The notes under the pieces are model-generated. The model saw only the letters and a program-made list of their open reading frames with translations, was not told the origin of the DNA and made no database searches. DNA of 10,991 nucleotides. Origin: Desulfobacterales bacterium C00003106. Lineage in GTDB: Bacteria > Desulfobacterota > Desulfobacteria > Desulfobacterales > C00003106. A program made the position numbers and the translations under genes. The DNA lies in contig MAXM01000213.1 in NCBI GenBank assembly GCA_001751015.1, positions 1-10,991 on the forward strand, written 5' to 3'. Within the stretch, counting starts at the first letter, position 1; each line of letters starts with the position of its first letter. Shown here in pieces: positions 1 through 6,857 of this stretch.

Positions 1-33
1 AAATAATGGTCCTATCTCACCTGTCTTTTGATC

Positions 34-49
34 CGGCTTCTGCGTTGCA
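34..49 (+). promoter_or_regulatory. Candidate sigma-54 (RpoN) promoter of the PEP-CTERM-like gene
   Basis: The sequence reads CGGCTTC, four bases, then TTGCA. It keeps the obligatory GG (35-36) and GC (47-48) ten bases apart and has a perfect -12 TTGCA. The -24 half matches only GGC of TGGCACG. Transcription would start near position 60, giving a leader of about 119 nt before the ATG at 179. From published work, some PEP-CTERM genes depend on RpoN with the PrsK/PrsR system, which makes this candidate more interesting. The assignment itself is inference from one imperfect match. Confidence 0.33.
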
Positions 50-84
50 TCAAGAGTTGCATATCTCGATGCGTCCCTTGATGC
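47..84. repeat. Inverted repeat in the leader of the PEP-CTERM-like gene
   Basis: GCATCAAG (47-54) is repeated inverted as CTTGATGC (77-84) with a 22-base spacer. The spacer also holds a second TTGCAT (57-62) and a second GATGCG (68-73). The arms overlap the -12 part of the proposed sigma-54 promoter and the expected start of transcription. This could be a regulator operator or a hairpin at the 5' end of the mRNA. No factor can be named. Confidence 0.4.
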
Positions 85-178
85 GCCTTGAATCCGAACC
101 AAAATCCGGCGCAATATTGGACATTATTGATTTCCACAGCTCTAAAAGTCAACGAGAGAAAAAATTCCCAAGGAACGG

Positions 179-853
179 ATGAAAATATTCACGCGAGGTG
201 ATAACTTGAATCAGGCAAAAGAAGCTTTCATTCTGTTTGTTGCACCCTTTCTACTTGTGCTTTGTCCTTCGAAAACAAACGCCAATTTGTTCCTGGCTGC
301 TTCGAGTGTCAGCTATGAGAGCCGGATTGTCGCTGATACGCCATCGGATGTCGATTGCAACGCCGGACGCGCTGAAGACCACACCGTTCGAAAGGGTTCC
401 GGCGACGCGTGTGATACCGTGATCTCTGCGTCCGGCATGCAGTATCAGGACATTGCTGCCCAGACAGACCCTGTGCGCCTTCTTGTTCAGGATGAACAGC
501 CGGACAGGATCTCAAAATCAACAACCTTCTCCCACACGATGATCAGCGAGAATATCATGGATCACCAGGAGATTGAAGCAATAGCCGATTCTCATCTCCC
601 GGCCCTTGGGCCGAAGGAGGCATGCGGGACAGATGGAACCGACCCGTCTGAAAATAACCTTGTTGAGGTGAGCGGTGTAACTCTTACTCGCACACCTGAA
701 TCAGCAACAATGTTCCTGCTCGGCTTTGGACTGATCGTACTCGGTCACATGGCAAGAACGGCTGCCAGGAAGCGTTTAACGTCCGGCAAAGAGCATGCCT
801 ATTTCGCCTCATTGCTCAAAGTGATTTCTCCCGGCAATCATGAAGCTCGTTGA
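179..853 (+). CDS. Exported protein of unknown function with a PEP-CTERM-like C-terminal sorting signal
   Basis: This 224-residue protein has a hydrophobic signal segment (about residues 16-29) followed by a polar, Asp/Glu/Ser-rich middle (about 41-165) that I do not recognise. The middle has four Cys residues (60, 78, 149, and 29 in the signal) and looks poorly structured. The C-terminus has the three-part PEP-CTERM layout: TPES at 172-175, a hydrophobic stretch at about 177-190 containing MFLLGFGLIVLG, and a basic cluster (193-199, ARTAARKR region). Proteins of this class are typically cut and attached at the cell surface by an exosortase and are linked to exopolysaccharide. Two details are odd: PES replaces PEP, and about 25 residues follow the basic cluster, where the motif normally ends the protein. 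The ATG at 179 has AAGGA four bases upstream. A TTG at 206 has a better ribosome site (GAGGTG, five bases upstream) and would start right before the signal segment. The gene is monocistronic as seen here. Confidence 0.72.
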   Translation: MKIFTRGDNLNQAKEAFILFVAPFLLVLCPSKTNANLFLAASSVSYESRIVADTPSDVDCNAGRAEDHTVRKGSGDACDTVISASGMQYQDIAAQTDPVRLLVQDEQPDRISKSTTFSHTMISENIMDHQEIEAIADSHLPALGPKEACGTDGTDPSENNLVEVSGVTLTRTPESATMFLLGFGLIVLGHMARTAARKRLTSGKEHAYFASLLKVISPGNHEAR

Positions 854-892
854 TTGTCCCAAAAATACCTTCCACGCCCCTTCGGCTTCTCA

Positions 893-921
893 TTTACAAC
901 ATACAACAATCCTGATATATA
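893..921 (+). promoter_or_regulatory. Candidate sigma-70-type promoter of mobB
   Basis: TTTACA (893-898, five of six against TTGACA) and TATATA (916-921, four of six) are separated by exactly 17 bp. TATAGT at 918-923 is an alternative -10 with 19-bp spacing. Transcription would start near 928. An imperfect hairpin (arms 930-938 and 946-954, loop of 7) would then sit at the very 5' end of the message. It lacks a T-run, so I do not call it a terminator. The assignment rests on consensus only. Confidence 0.42.
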
Positions 922-1021
922 GTGTTTTTAACCTTCGTTTTTCAGACGGAAGTTATTTCGTCCCCGTTCCTTAAATTTTTTCTATTTTTTGAAAACCCAA
1001 AAAGATAAGAATTCTTGTTCT

Positions 1022-1708
1022 ATGGCACCTGTTATATCTATTGTAGGAAGCTCGGGCGTCGGCAAGACCACATTGATCGAAAAGCTGATTTCCGTCTTTG
1101 TCGCAAAGGGGTACCGAGTCGCCGCCGTAAAGCATGCATCCCATGATTTTGACATAGACCACGAGGGAAAGGACACATGGCGCTATGCCGGAGCAGGCGC
1201 CCATGAGGTATTGATATCTTCGCCGCACAAGATAGCAATGATAAAACAGAGGAGCAAGGAGACAGGGCTTGGCAGGCTCTGCGATCTTTATCTCGATAGC
1301 GCTGATATCATTATTGCCGAGGGTTTTAAGCGGGAAGGTCTGCCCAAGATAGAGGTCCTGAGAAAAACGGTTCAGGAAGAGCCGTTATGCCGAAAGAAAG
1401 ATCGTCTCATTGCCCTTGCATCCGACACCCCGATCAATATGGACCTTCCCGTGTTTGACATAAATGATGCGGAATCGGTTTGTGAGTTCATCATCAAACA
1501 CGTGATAAAAAAGAAGCGCAAGGTCTTCGGAGTCCTCCTGAGGATAAATGATCAGAAAATACCCATGAATCGATTTGTCAGGGATATGTTTAAGGAAGTG
1601 GTCATGGCCATGGTCTCCACATTGAGACTAAAGAGGATATCCAAACCAGTCAGGGTTGAACTGAGTATTGACACAAGAGAACCCGTTGATGTCAAGGAAG
1701 ACCGGTGA
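1022..1708 (+). CDS. mobB: Molybdopterin-guanine dinucleotide biosynthesis protein MobB, with C-terminal extension
   Basis: MobB is a P-loop GTP-binding protein that assists MobA in attaching GMP to molybdopterin to form the guanine dinucleotide cofactor used by formate dehydrogenases and other DMSO-reductase-family enzymes. It acts in the cytoplasm. Visible motifs are Walker A GSSGVGKTT (residues 9-17), the family block HDFDIDHEGKDTWRYAGAGA (41-60) and the Walker-B-like IIIAEGFKRE (96-105). The core ends near residue 165. Residues 168-228 form an extra domain (VFGVLLRINDQKIPMNRFVRD and following) that typical MobB of about 170 residues lacks. I recall similar tails in other deltaproteobacterial MobB proteins. 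I chose the ATG at 1022 because it places the protein start directly before the conserved PVISIVGSSG. An in-frame TTG at 989 would add 11 residues and has no ribosome site. Neither mobA nor a molybdoenzyme gene is nearby. The 3' end overlaps the convergent LysM gene by 17 bp. Confidence 0.92.
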   Translation: MAPVISIVGSSGVGKTTLIEKLISVFVAKGYRVAAVKHASHDFDIDHEGKDTWRYAGAGAHEVLISSPHKIAMIKQRSKETGLGRLCDLYLDSADIIIAEGFKREGLPKIEVLRKTVQEEPLCRKKDRLIALASDTPINMDLPVFDINDAESVCEFIIKHVIKKKRKVFGVLLRINDQKIPMNRFVRDMFKEVVMAMVSTLRLKRISKPVRVELSIDTREPVDVKEDR

Positions 1709-2750
1709 CAGGATCTGCATGGATCTTGTCGCCGATGCAGACGTCTCTTGAAGCGCTGGTTATGAGCACTGTGGCAGTGGTTTTTTCCGTATGCAGGATG
1801 AGTATCCGGCCTATTACAACAGGGGGGGGGAGCAGATGTCTCGTGTCACGGTCACGATCACGGAATGTCTCTTCCTCTTGCACGTAGATGTCATAAGCCT
1901 GTCCGGCCCGGACCCCGTCGACTTCGCCTTTATCAATAAAAACAACCACGCCTTCACTGAATACGGTCCTATCGTTCTGCTCGTCTGCAGAGAGAATAAT
2001 CCCTTCGAGACCGGGTACGGCATCGACTGTTTCTATCTTGCGAGATCGCCTTTTGTATGGCATAAGACGATCCCCTTTTTCGATCTCTTCATACGCTTCC
2101 ACGACAGTTGCCGTGATTATGTCAGGCAATACTTCAGTCATGACAAGAACGCCGAGGATAAGGTGTTGAATGCCGACCTCATCTCCATGCAGAGGATGTT
2201 CCAGCGACGCTTCCGAATGCCTGAACACGAAGAACCTGTCTCCGACGTCAAACTTCTTGCCCTCGTCACTATGAATATAAAGTTCGTCTCCTACGCTCAA
2301 CAGCCATTTCTGTTTTTCAGAGCCAATGACCTCCCCGGATCCTATGACAGCTTTCTTGCGTATGAACCCAACCCTGTCTATGGGGTCATACGTAAAAAAA
2401 CTGCGCTTCTTTTCTTTTTTCCGTTGCTGTGCCGGGATTGCGTTTTGTTCGATCCTGTCATAAAGCTTGATACGGTTTCCCGGATATATCCAGTTAGGAT
2501 TGGGTATATATTCATTCTTCTGCCACAGGTCAGGCCAGATATATGATGAGTCATAGAATTGTTTCGAGATGTCCCACAGGGTATCGCCTCTTTGAATCGT
2601 GTAATAGAGCCCTGTTTCGAACCTTACTGTCTCTTCTTTCCGGGCCTCTTTTCCATGCAAGATCATGGGGGAGAGCATCGCCGTCAGCCAAAAGAGACAA
2701 AAAGGGAAAAAAGCCTTACACCATGATGTCCTAAAGGATGTTGTTGGCAT
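1692..2750 (-). CDS. LysM-domain periplasmic protein, probable TsaP-like partner of the PilQ secretin
   Basis: This 352-residue protein has a signal peptide (about 12-33) and one LysM peptidoglycan-binding domain (about 49-97: YYTIQRGDTLWDISKQFY, then WPDLWQKN and IYPGNRIKL). A long C-terminal part follows with two similar units: about 148-232 (LLSVGDELYIH, VGDRFFVFRHS, GDRLMPY) and about 248-346 (LEGIILSA, FIDKGEVDGVRAGQAYDIY, VIGRILILH, GDKIHADP). Their pattern resembles the FlgT C-terminal fold. LysM plus FlgT-C is the known architecture of TsaP, which binds peptidoglycan and helps the type IV pilus secretin assemble at the surface in Myxococcus and Neisseria. The start overlaps the last 20 bases of pilQ, so the gene is the last member of the pil operon. 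The ATG has only a distant AAGGA. A run of nine C in the coding strand encodes the PPP at 308-310. The domain match is by eye, so the TsaP name is inference. A generic LysM protein is the alternative. Confidence 0.85.
   Translation of the reverse strand: MPTTSFRTSWCKAFFPFCLFWLTAMLSPMILHGKEARKEETVRFETGLYYTIQRGDTLWDISKQFYDSSYIWPDLWQKNEYIPNPNWIYPGNRIKLYDRIEQNAIPAQQRKKEKKRSFFTYDPIDRVGFIRKKAVIGSGEVIGSEKQKWLLSVGDELYIHSDEGKKFDVGDRFFVFRHSEASLEHPLHGDEVGIQHLILGVLVMTEVLPDIITATVVEAYEEIEKGDRLMPYKRRSRKIETVDAVPGLEGIILSADEQNDRTVFSEGVVVFIDKGEVDGVRAGQAYDIYVQEEETFRDRDRDTRHLLPPPVVIGRILILHTEKTTATVLITSASRDVCIGDKIHADPVTGLP
1822..1830. repeat. Nine-base homopolymer inside the LysM gene
   Basis: Nine consecutive G on the + strand are nine C in the sense strand of the LysM gene and encode most of a Leu-Pro-Pro-Pro run (about residues 307-310 of 352). 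Slippage by one base would frameshift the last 40 or so residues, within the second C-terminal unit. The frame is open here. The run is also a typical place for sequencing error. Confidence 0.9.
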
Positions 2751-4965
2751 CTGCGATATGATCCTTTTCTGCCCAGATAATCTTTGGCGTGATAAAAATC
2801 AGCAGTTCGGATGTCTCGGTCTTTCTTGATGTCGATCGAAAAAACCAGCCCAAGACAGGGATCCTCGAAATCCATGGAACCCTCTTGATGCCCCATAATT
2901 TCTCGCCAATAATGATACCCCCGATGGCCACGGTCTCTCCATCCGACACCAGGACCTCGGTTTCGGCCTCTTTTGTCCTGATGGCGGGCGCTCCCATGAC
3001 CGTGTTGGTCCAGTCCGGTCTCTGTTTTTTGACGTTGATCAGCAATCCGATCTTTCCGTCCGGGCTGATATGGGGCGTGACCTCCAGGCTGAGAGTTGCA
3101 TCAATCCATGCAATTGAGATCCCGTCTTCTGTCTGTTCAGGATAGGGGATCTTGTCGCCCTGCTGGATCATGGCCGTTACATTGTCCAGTGTCGCAATCT
3201 TGGGGGTTGAGATGATCTTTCCTTCTCCCTCTGCCTCCATGGCCATGAGTTGAGCATTGAGCGTCAGGCTGGCCGAGCCCGCCAGCCTCTCGAAGGTGAA
3301 ACCGATTCCGCTCGTAGTCTCATCCGGAGGAAGGTTCACCAGAAAGCTATCTCCCGGGATGGTAACGTTTCCGGCGCTCACTGCGCCTCCCAGTATTGTC
3401 GAGTTATTTCCCCACTCGCCTCCCCATTCTATGCCTATTTTACGGGCGAAATCGCTCGATGCCTCCACTATCCGGGCTTCTATGACAACCTGGCGGGTGG
3501 CGATATCAAGCCGTTTCACAACATCCTCGGCCCGTTGAACGGCTGATGGAATGTCGTTTATGATGATCATGTTGGTACGTTCGTCTACTGTCACGATTCC
3601 CCGCTCGCTCTTCACTTCATCTAAGCGGGCCTTGATCTCTTCGGCTTTGGCGTAGTTGATCGCTATGTACCGGGTAATCAGGGGCTCGGCCTTCTCTTTC
3701 GATGCCGTTTTGGCGGCTATGGCATCCTGTTCCTGTTGCAGGGCCTCCAGCCTTGCAATGCGTATTACGTTACCGTCTGTCTGTGTACCCAGCTTGTTCA
3801 TCTGCAGGACCAGGTCCATTACCTGATCCCACGGAACATCGACCAGCTTCAAGGTCACTCTCCCCTTGACATCGTCTCCTATGACAAAATTTTTTCCTGC
3901 CACGTCGGTAAGTATCCGAAATACGTTGTGGATATCCGCATCCTGAAATTCGAGGGAGATCTTTTGCCCCGTGTATACCTTGCCGTATTCCGTTGCGGGC
4001 TTTTCTTCTGACAGCTTTTCTTTTTTCTCTTTTTTCCTCAGCAATTCCGTTGCGCTTTCTTCCATTATCCTTTCCCAGTCCGGCAGATGCGCGGCTGCAA
4101 GCGGACGGGGAGGGATGTTGGACGGATCGAAATGAAGAACGTAGAGGTTCCCCTTATGTTCAATCCGATACGGCACCGCCTCCCGGAGTTCCACAGTAAC
4201 AAGAACCGTGTCTTTTTGGTCCCGGTCCTGTGCCGGACTGATGCGGTCTACTGCGCTTTTGAATCGAGTCGTAATCAACGGTCGTTCCTGGCATTTCAAT
4301 ATCCTTGTCCTGAAAAGAATCAGGACAAGCCTCTTGTCGAGTCTTTTTAATTCGTACGGCGCTTCCGCAGAGGTCTCAATGATCACCCGGGATCTTCCCC
4401 CTTTTTGAGTCTCAAAATCGACCCTCTTGACCCATGCCTCCTTTTCTATGGCCTGCGCCTCCTTGTGAGCAACTTTTTTTTCTGTCTCCTCTTTCTCCTC
4501 CTCCCCCTCCTTGTCTTTCGAAGGCGACGCATCCGGCTTCTGATATTTGATTACAAGGCCCTTTTCTTCATTCAAGACCTCATGTCTCGCGGCCTTCTTC
4601 AATCCAAGACTTATGCGGGCCGAACAGGTATCTTTTTTCCACTCGCATTTGATAGACTGAATCAGATCATTTTCGACCGGGATCTCTTCGGAAAAGGACT
4701 CAAAAGAGATGTTTTCAAGAATAATATCTAATCCGAGCTGGCTGGGCAATGCCAAGTATGACAAAGGCTGTGAGGCTGTGATAATAATCGATACGTCCTT
4801 TTCCCCTTCCGCCACCCGGATGTCCTGAATTACAATCTCTTTGCCGGTGTCAGGCATGATGTCGGCACGGGGAGCACATCCCGCGATAAGCGCCCATAAT
4901 GCTAAACAGAGTAGTCCGGCCTTGCCGCCGGCATTACCCCGCGATTTTGCTGAAATTCGGCTCAT
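2731..4965 (-). CDS. pilQ: Type IV pilus secretin PilQ (lipoprotein form with two AMIN domains)
   Basis: PilQ forms the outer-membrane channel through which the pilus passes. The 744 residues read in order: a lipoprotein signal with lipobox LIAGC (Cys30); a first AMIN domain (about 42-140); a Lys/Glu-rich linker (about 145-176); a second AMIN domain (about 178-280); a charged segment (about 300-325); the secretin/TonB short N-terminal domain (about 335-405, starting ISLEFQDADIHNVFRIL); an N1/NolW domain (about 428-490, with DERTNMIIINDIPSAV); and the secretin barrel domain (about 492-730). The barrel includes the family end motif VPWISRIPVLGWFF (696-709) and ELLIFITPKII (720-730). AMIN domains bind peptidoglycan. 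Acylation of Cys30 would let the protein reach the outer membrane by the Lol route and possibly without a separate pilotin. The start codon overlaps the pilP stop (ATGA), with GGGAG six bases upstream. Length and motifs are complete. Confidence 0.97.
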   Translation of the reverse strand: MSRISAKSRGNAGGKAGLLCLALWALIAGCAPRADIMPDTGKEIVIQDIRVAEGEKDVSIIITASQPLSYLALPSQLGLDIILENISFESFSEEIPVENDLIQSIKCEWKKDTCSARISLGLKKAARHEVLNEEKGLVIKYQKPDASPSKDKEGEEEKEETEKKVAHKEAQAIEKEAWVKRVDFETQKGGRSRVIIETSAEAPYELKRLDKRLVLILFRTRILKCQERPLITTRFKSAVDRISPAQDRDQKDTVLVTVELREAVPYRIEHKGNLYVLHFDPSNIPPRPLAAAHLPDWERIMEESATELLRKKEKKEKLSEEKPATEYGKVYTGQKISLEFQDADIHNVFRILTDVAGKNFVIGDDVKGRVTLKLVDVPWDQVMDLVLQMNKLGTQTDGNVIRIARLEALQQEQDAIAAKTASKEKAEPLITRYIAINYAKAEEIKARLDEVKSERGIVTVDERTNMIIINDIPSAVQRAEDVVKRLDIATRQVVIEARIVEASSDFARKIGIEWGGEWGNNSTILGGAVSAGNVTIPGDSFLVNLPPDETTSGIGFTFERLAGSASLTLNAQLMAMEAEGEGKIISTPKIATLDNVTAMIQQGDKIPYPEQTEDGISIAWIDATLSLEVTPHISPDGKIGLLINVKKQRPDWTNTVMGAPAIRTKEAETEVLVSDGETVAIGGIIIGEKLWGIKRVPWISRIPVLGWFFRSTSRKTETSELLIFITPKIIWAEKDHIADANNIL

Positions 4966-5696
4966 TGCATACTCCCGCTTTCATATTTTGGGGGAAGTCC
5001 CAGCGTAACCTCCCGAACGGTGACGTTGCCCGAGATAATGTCTTCAACATCTTCCTGCACAACGACTTTCTCTGTCAATATCCCGACCACCTTCCCGAAG
5101 TTGGTTCCTATGTATGTTCCTTTTGAAATAAGATACCCTTTCCCCGAGGCATCTTCCACCATGGCCCTGTTTCCGGTCGGGGCCGTTATGACAGCCACAA
5201 GTTTCATCTGGTTGATATCTATTTTCTGAAGCGGCGTCAGCGGAGCGGTTCTCTTTGCCCGTTTTTTTGGATCAGGAGACCCGCTGTCCGGCCTTACTCC
5301 AAGAACCGGCATGAAAGGATCTATCTTTTCCTTGGGGTCGTATGAATAAAGGGGGTGTCCGGGATACGGTTCTCTTCCCGTATCAGGGTCTATTGCCTGG
5401 TTTCCGCCTTGTTGTTCCACTGCCAGCCGGGTTGTTGGTTGCAGGAACTCTTCAGACAGGGGCAGGATATTGACAGAGGGGACAAGACCATCTTCAGAAC
5501 CGGCATGCTTTTTGTCTGTCTGGTCTTGCCGGACTATCTTCTGGCGGACCCCCCCCGGCTTTTCAGGAGGAGAAACCTCTTCCCTGCACCCTGTTTGCAG
5601 GCAGAATAAAAAAAGAGCGGCGCAAAATAGAGGTGTCCGGATGCCCGCAATCAGCCTATTTCCCTTTTTCCTTTTTTTCTTTTCCGGAGGCAGCAT
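4962..5696 (-). CDS. pilP: Type IV pilus assembly lipoprotein PilP
   Basis: PilP is the lipoprotein that joins the inner-membrane PilN/PilO complex to the PilQ secretin. The 244-residue protein starts with a basic N-terminus (KKKRKK, 6-11) and a hydrophobic segment, then a lipobox LQTGC with Cys37. A flexible Pro/Gln-rich region follows. The PilP family block begins at YDPKEKIDPFMPVL (119-132) and continues with LTPLQKIDINQMKLVAVI (153-170) and the beta-rich domain (GNRAMVEDASGKGYLISKGTYIG, GKVVGILTEKVVVQE). It is longer than the roughly 170-180 residues of well-known PilP proteins, mainly in the linkers. The ATG at 5696 lies 41 bp inside pilO and has AAGG five bases upstream, which supports it despite the long overlap. 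Eight consecutive G in the sense strand (5549-5556) encode part of KPGGV. Confidence 0.94.
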   Translation of the reverse strand: MLPPEKKKRKKGNRLIAGIRTPLFCAALFLFCLQTGCREEVSPPEKPGGVRQKIVRQDQTDKKHAGSEDGLVPSVNILPLSEEFLQPTTRLAVEQQGGNQAIDPDTGREPYPGHPLYSYDPKEKIDPFMPVLGVRPDSGSPDPKKRAKRTAPLTPLQKIDINQMKLVAVITAPTGNRAMVEDASGKGYLISKGTYIGTNFGKVVGILTEKVVVQEDVEDIISGNVTVREVTLGLPPKYESGSMQ

Positions 5697-6282
5697 CTGA
5701 ACCTTCTACAAATCTGTATGTCTTTGCAGTACATGTCGTGGTCAACATGCTCATCTTACCCTTGTCGTTGCCTTTGGTTTCCACATCAAACACATTGACT
5801 ATCCGATAAAGCTTACTGATCTTATCAAAAAAAACGGCTATGTTATGGTATGAACCAGTCACCTTGATAGTAACGGGGATTTCGGCATAGAAATTCTTCA
5901 AGACCTCTTCTCCGGGTTTGAACAGGAGAAACTCCAGACCAGCCGATTTCCCGGCGCTCGTTATGCTTTCCAGGAGCTTTGGAATCTCCTTTGTGTCAGG
6001 AAGAAGCTCCTTTGCTTTCGCAAGGTCCATTGTGGCGCTTCTGACATCTTCTTTCAATCCTTTCAAGGTCATGGCTCGACTTCTTGCCTCAGCCAGTTCA
6101 ACCTGCATTGCGGAGTATTCGTTCTCCAATTCGCTGATCTCCTTTGATTTTGGAGAATAAACAAGAGAATAGAAGCCAGCGATCAGAAGCGAAAAAGTGG
6201 CGACACATATTATGATCCTCTGAACCTTGCTGAAACTGTCGATTGTTTCAAGCGGGATCTTCGGAAAATGTAACTTTCTCAC
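5656..6282 (-). CDS. pilO: Type IV pilus inner-membrane assembly protein PilO
   Basis: PilO pairs with PilN in the inner membrane to form the periplasmic alignment subcomplex. The 208-residue protein has a short cytoplasmic N-terminus, one membrane segment (about 22-41, IIICVATFSLLIAGFYSLVY), a coiled coil (about 46-95, ELENEYSAMQVELAEARSRA), and a ferredoxin-like C-terminal domain (about 98-195, with LLPDTKEIPKLLESITSAGKSAGL and IPVTIKVTGSYHNIAVFFDKIS). The C-terminal tail is Lys-rich. I chose the GTG at 6282. It overlaps the pilN stop as GTGA and has a strong ribosome site (AGGGGG, about five bases upstream), and the protein then begins MRKLHFPKIP. An in-frame ATG at 6312 would add ten residues but would lie 34 bp inside pilN. 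The gene order pilM-N-O-P-Q supports the name. Confidence 0.95.
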   Translation of the reverse strand: MRKLHFPKIPLETIDSFSKVQRIIICVATFSLLIAGFYSLVYSPKSKEISELENEYSAMQVELAEARSRAMTLKGLKEDVRSATMDLAKAKELLPDTKEIPKLLESITSAGKSAGLEFLLFKPGEEVLKNFYAEIPVTIKVTGSYHNIAVFFDKISKLYRIVNVFDVETKGNDKGKMSMLTTTCTAKTYRFVEGSDAASGKEKKEKGK

Positions 6283-6857
6283 GTTGCCCCCTGTGGGCTC
6301 GCCTGCATCCATGGATTAACCGGCTTGCATTTTATTCTGAACACCTTGACCTTCAACGTATCGGCGAATTCAGTCTGTTGTGAAGACTGCAGATCTACGT
6401 CGATAAAACAGGGCGATTCCTCCAGCCTTTCCATAAAATGCGCTATTGTAGCATTGTCCACTGCAATTCCGTTTATATTAAGGAATCCGTCCTTTTCTGA
6501 CATGCTTGTCAACCACATCATTTGGGGAACTATGCATTGTGTCATGGCATTCATTGTTGTGACCGGTCCGGCTCGCCCCAATTCAAGTTCCTTGATTGCG
6601 CTGTTTTTCTGCATGAGCTGTCGGAGTGTGTTCTCGTATTCTTTCACACGGCGAATAACCTGTTGATAGGTAACGAGTTCGGAGCTCGCCATTTCAATAT
6701 TGCTTTCGAGGGCCGCAATGTCTCCGGACAACATTGTTCCGTATCCGCACATGAGCGTCAAGACCAGGACGACAGAAAGGAGAAATATCATGACCTGTTG
6801 CCGGATATTCTCCTTTTTTCTCGCTGTCCTGAATGGTAACAGATTGATCTTTATCAT
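6279..6857 (-). CDS. pilN: Type IV pilus inner-membrane assembly protein PilN
   Basis: PilN is a bitopic inner-membrane protein whose N-terminal cytoplasmic tail docks into PilM and whose periplasmic part pairs with PilO. The 192-residue protein begins MIKINLLPFR, carrying the conserved INLLP docking motif (4-8). A basic stretch, one membrane segment (about 22-42) and a coiled coil (about 46-92) follow. The C-terminal ferredoxin-like domain (about 98-178) includes MMWLTSMSEKDGFLNINGIAVDNATIAHFMERLEES. The start codon overlaps the pilM stop (ATGA). A GGA lies seven bases upstream within the end of pilM. This implies translational coupling and matched amounts of PilM and PilN. Length is normal for the family. 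Confidence 0.95.
   Translation of the reverse strand: MIKINLLPFRTARKKENIRQQVMIFLLSVVLVLTLMCGYGTMLSGDIAALESNIEMASSELVTYQQVIRRVKEYENTLRQLMQKNSAIKELELGRAGPVTTMNAMTQCIVPQMMWLTSMSEKDGFLNINGIAVDNATIAHFMERLEESPCFIDVDLQSSQQTEFADTLKVKVFRIKCKPVNPWMQASPQGAT

Noticed and set aside
930..954. Hairpin between the PEP-CTERM-like gene and mobB, considered as an intrinsic terminator
   Set aside because: The stem has a mismatch and a wobble pair, and no T-run follows it, so termination cannot be claimed.
1791..2546. 251-codon open frame on the + strand opposite the LysM gene
   Set aside because: It is antisense to a gene with a clear LysM domain and signal peptide, has no recognisable motif and an unlikely composition.
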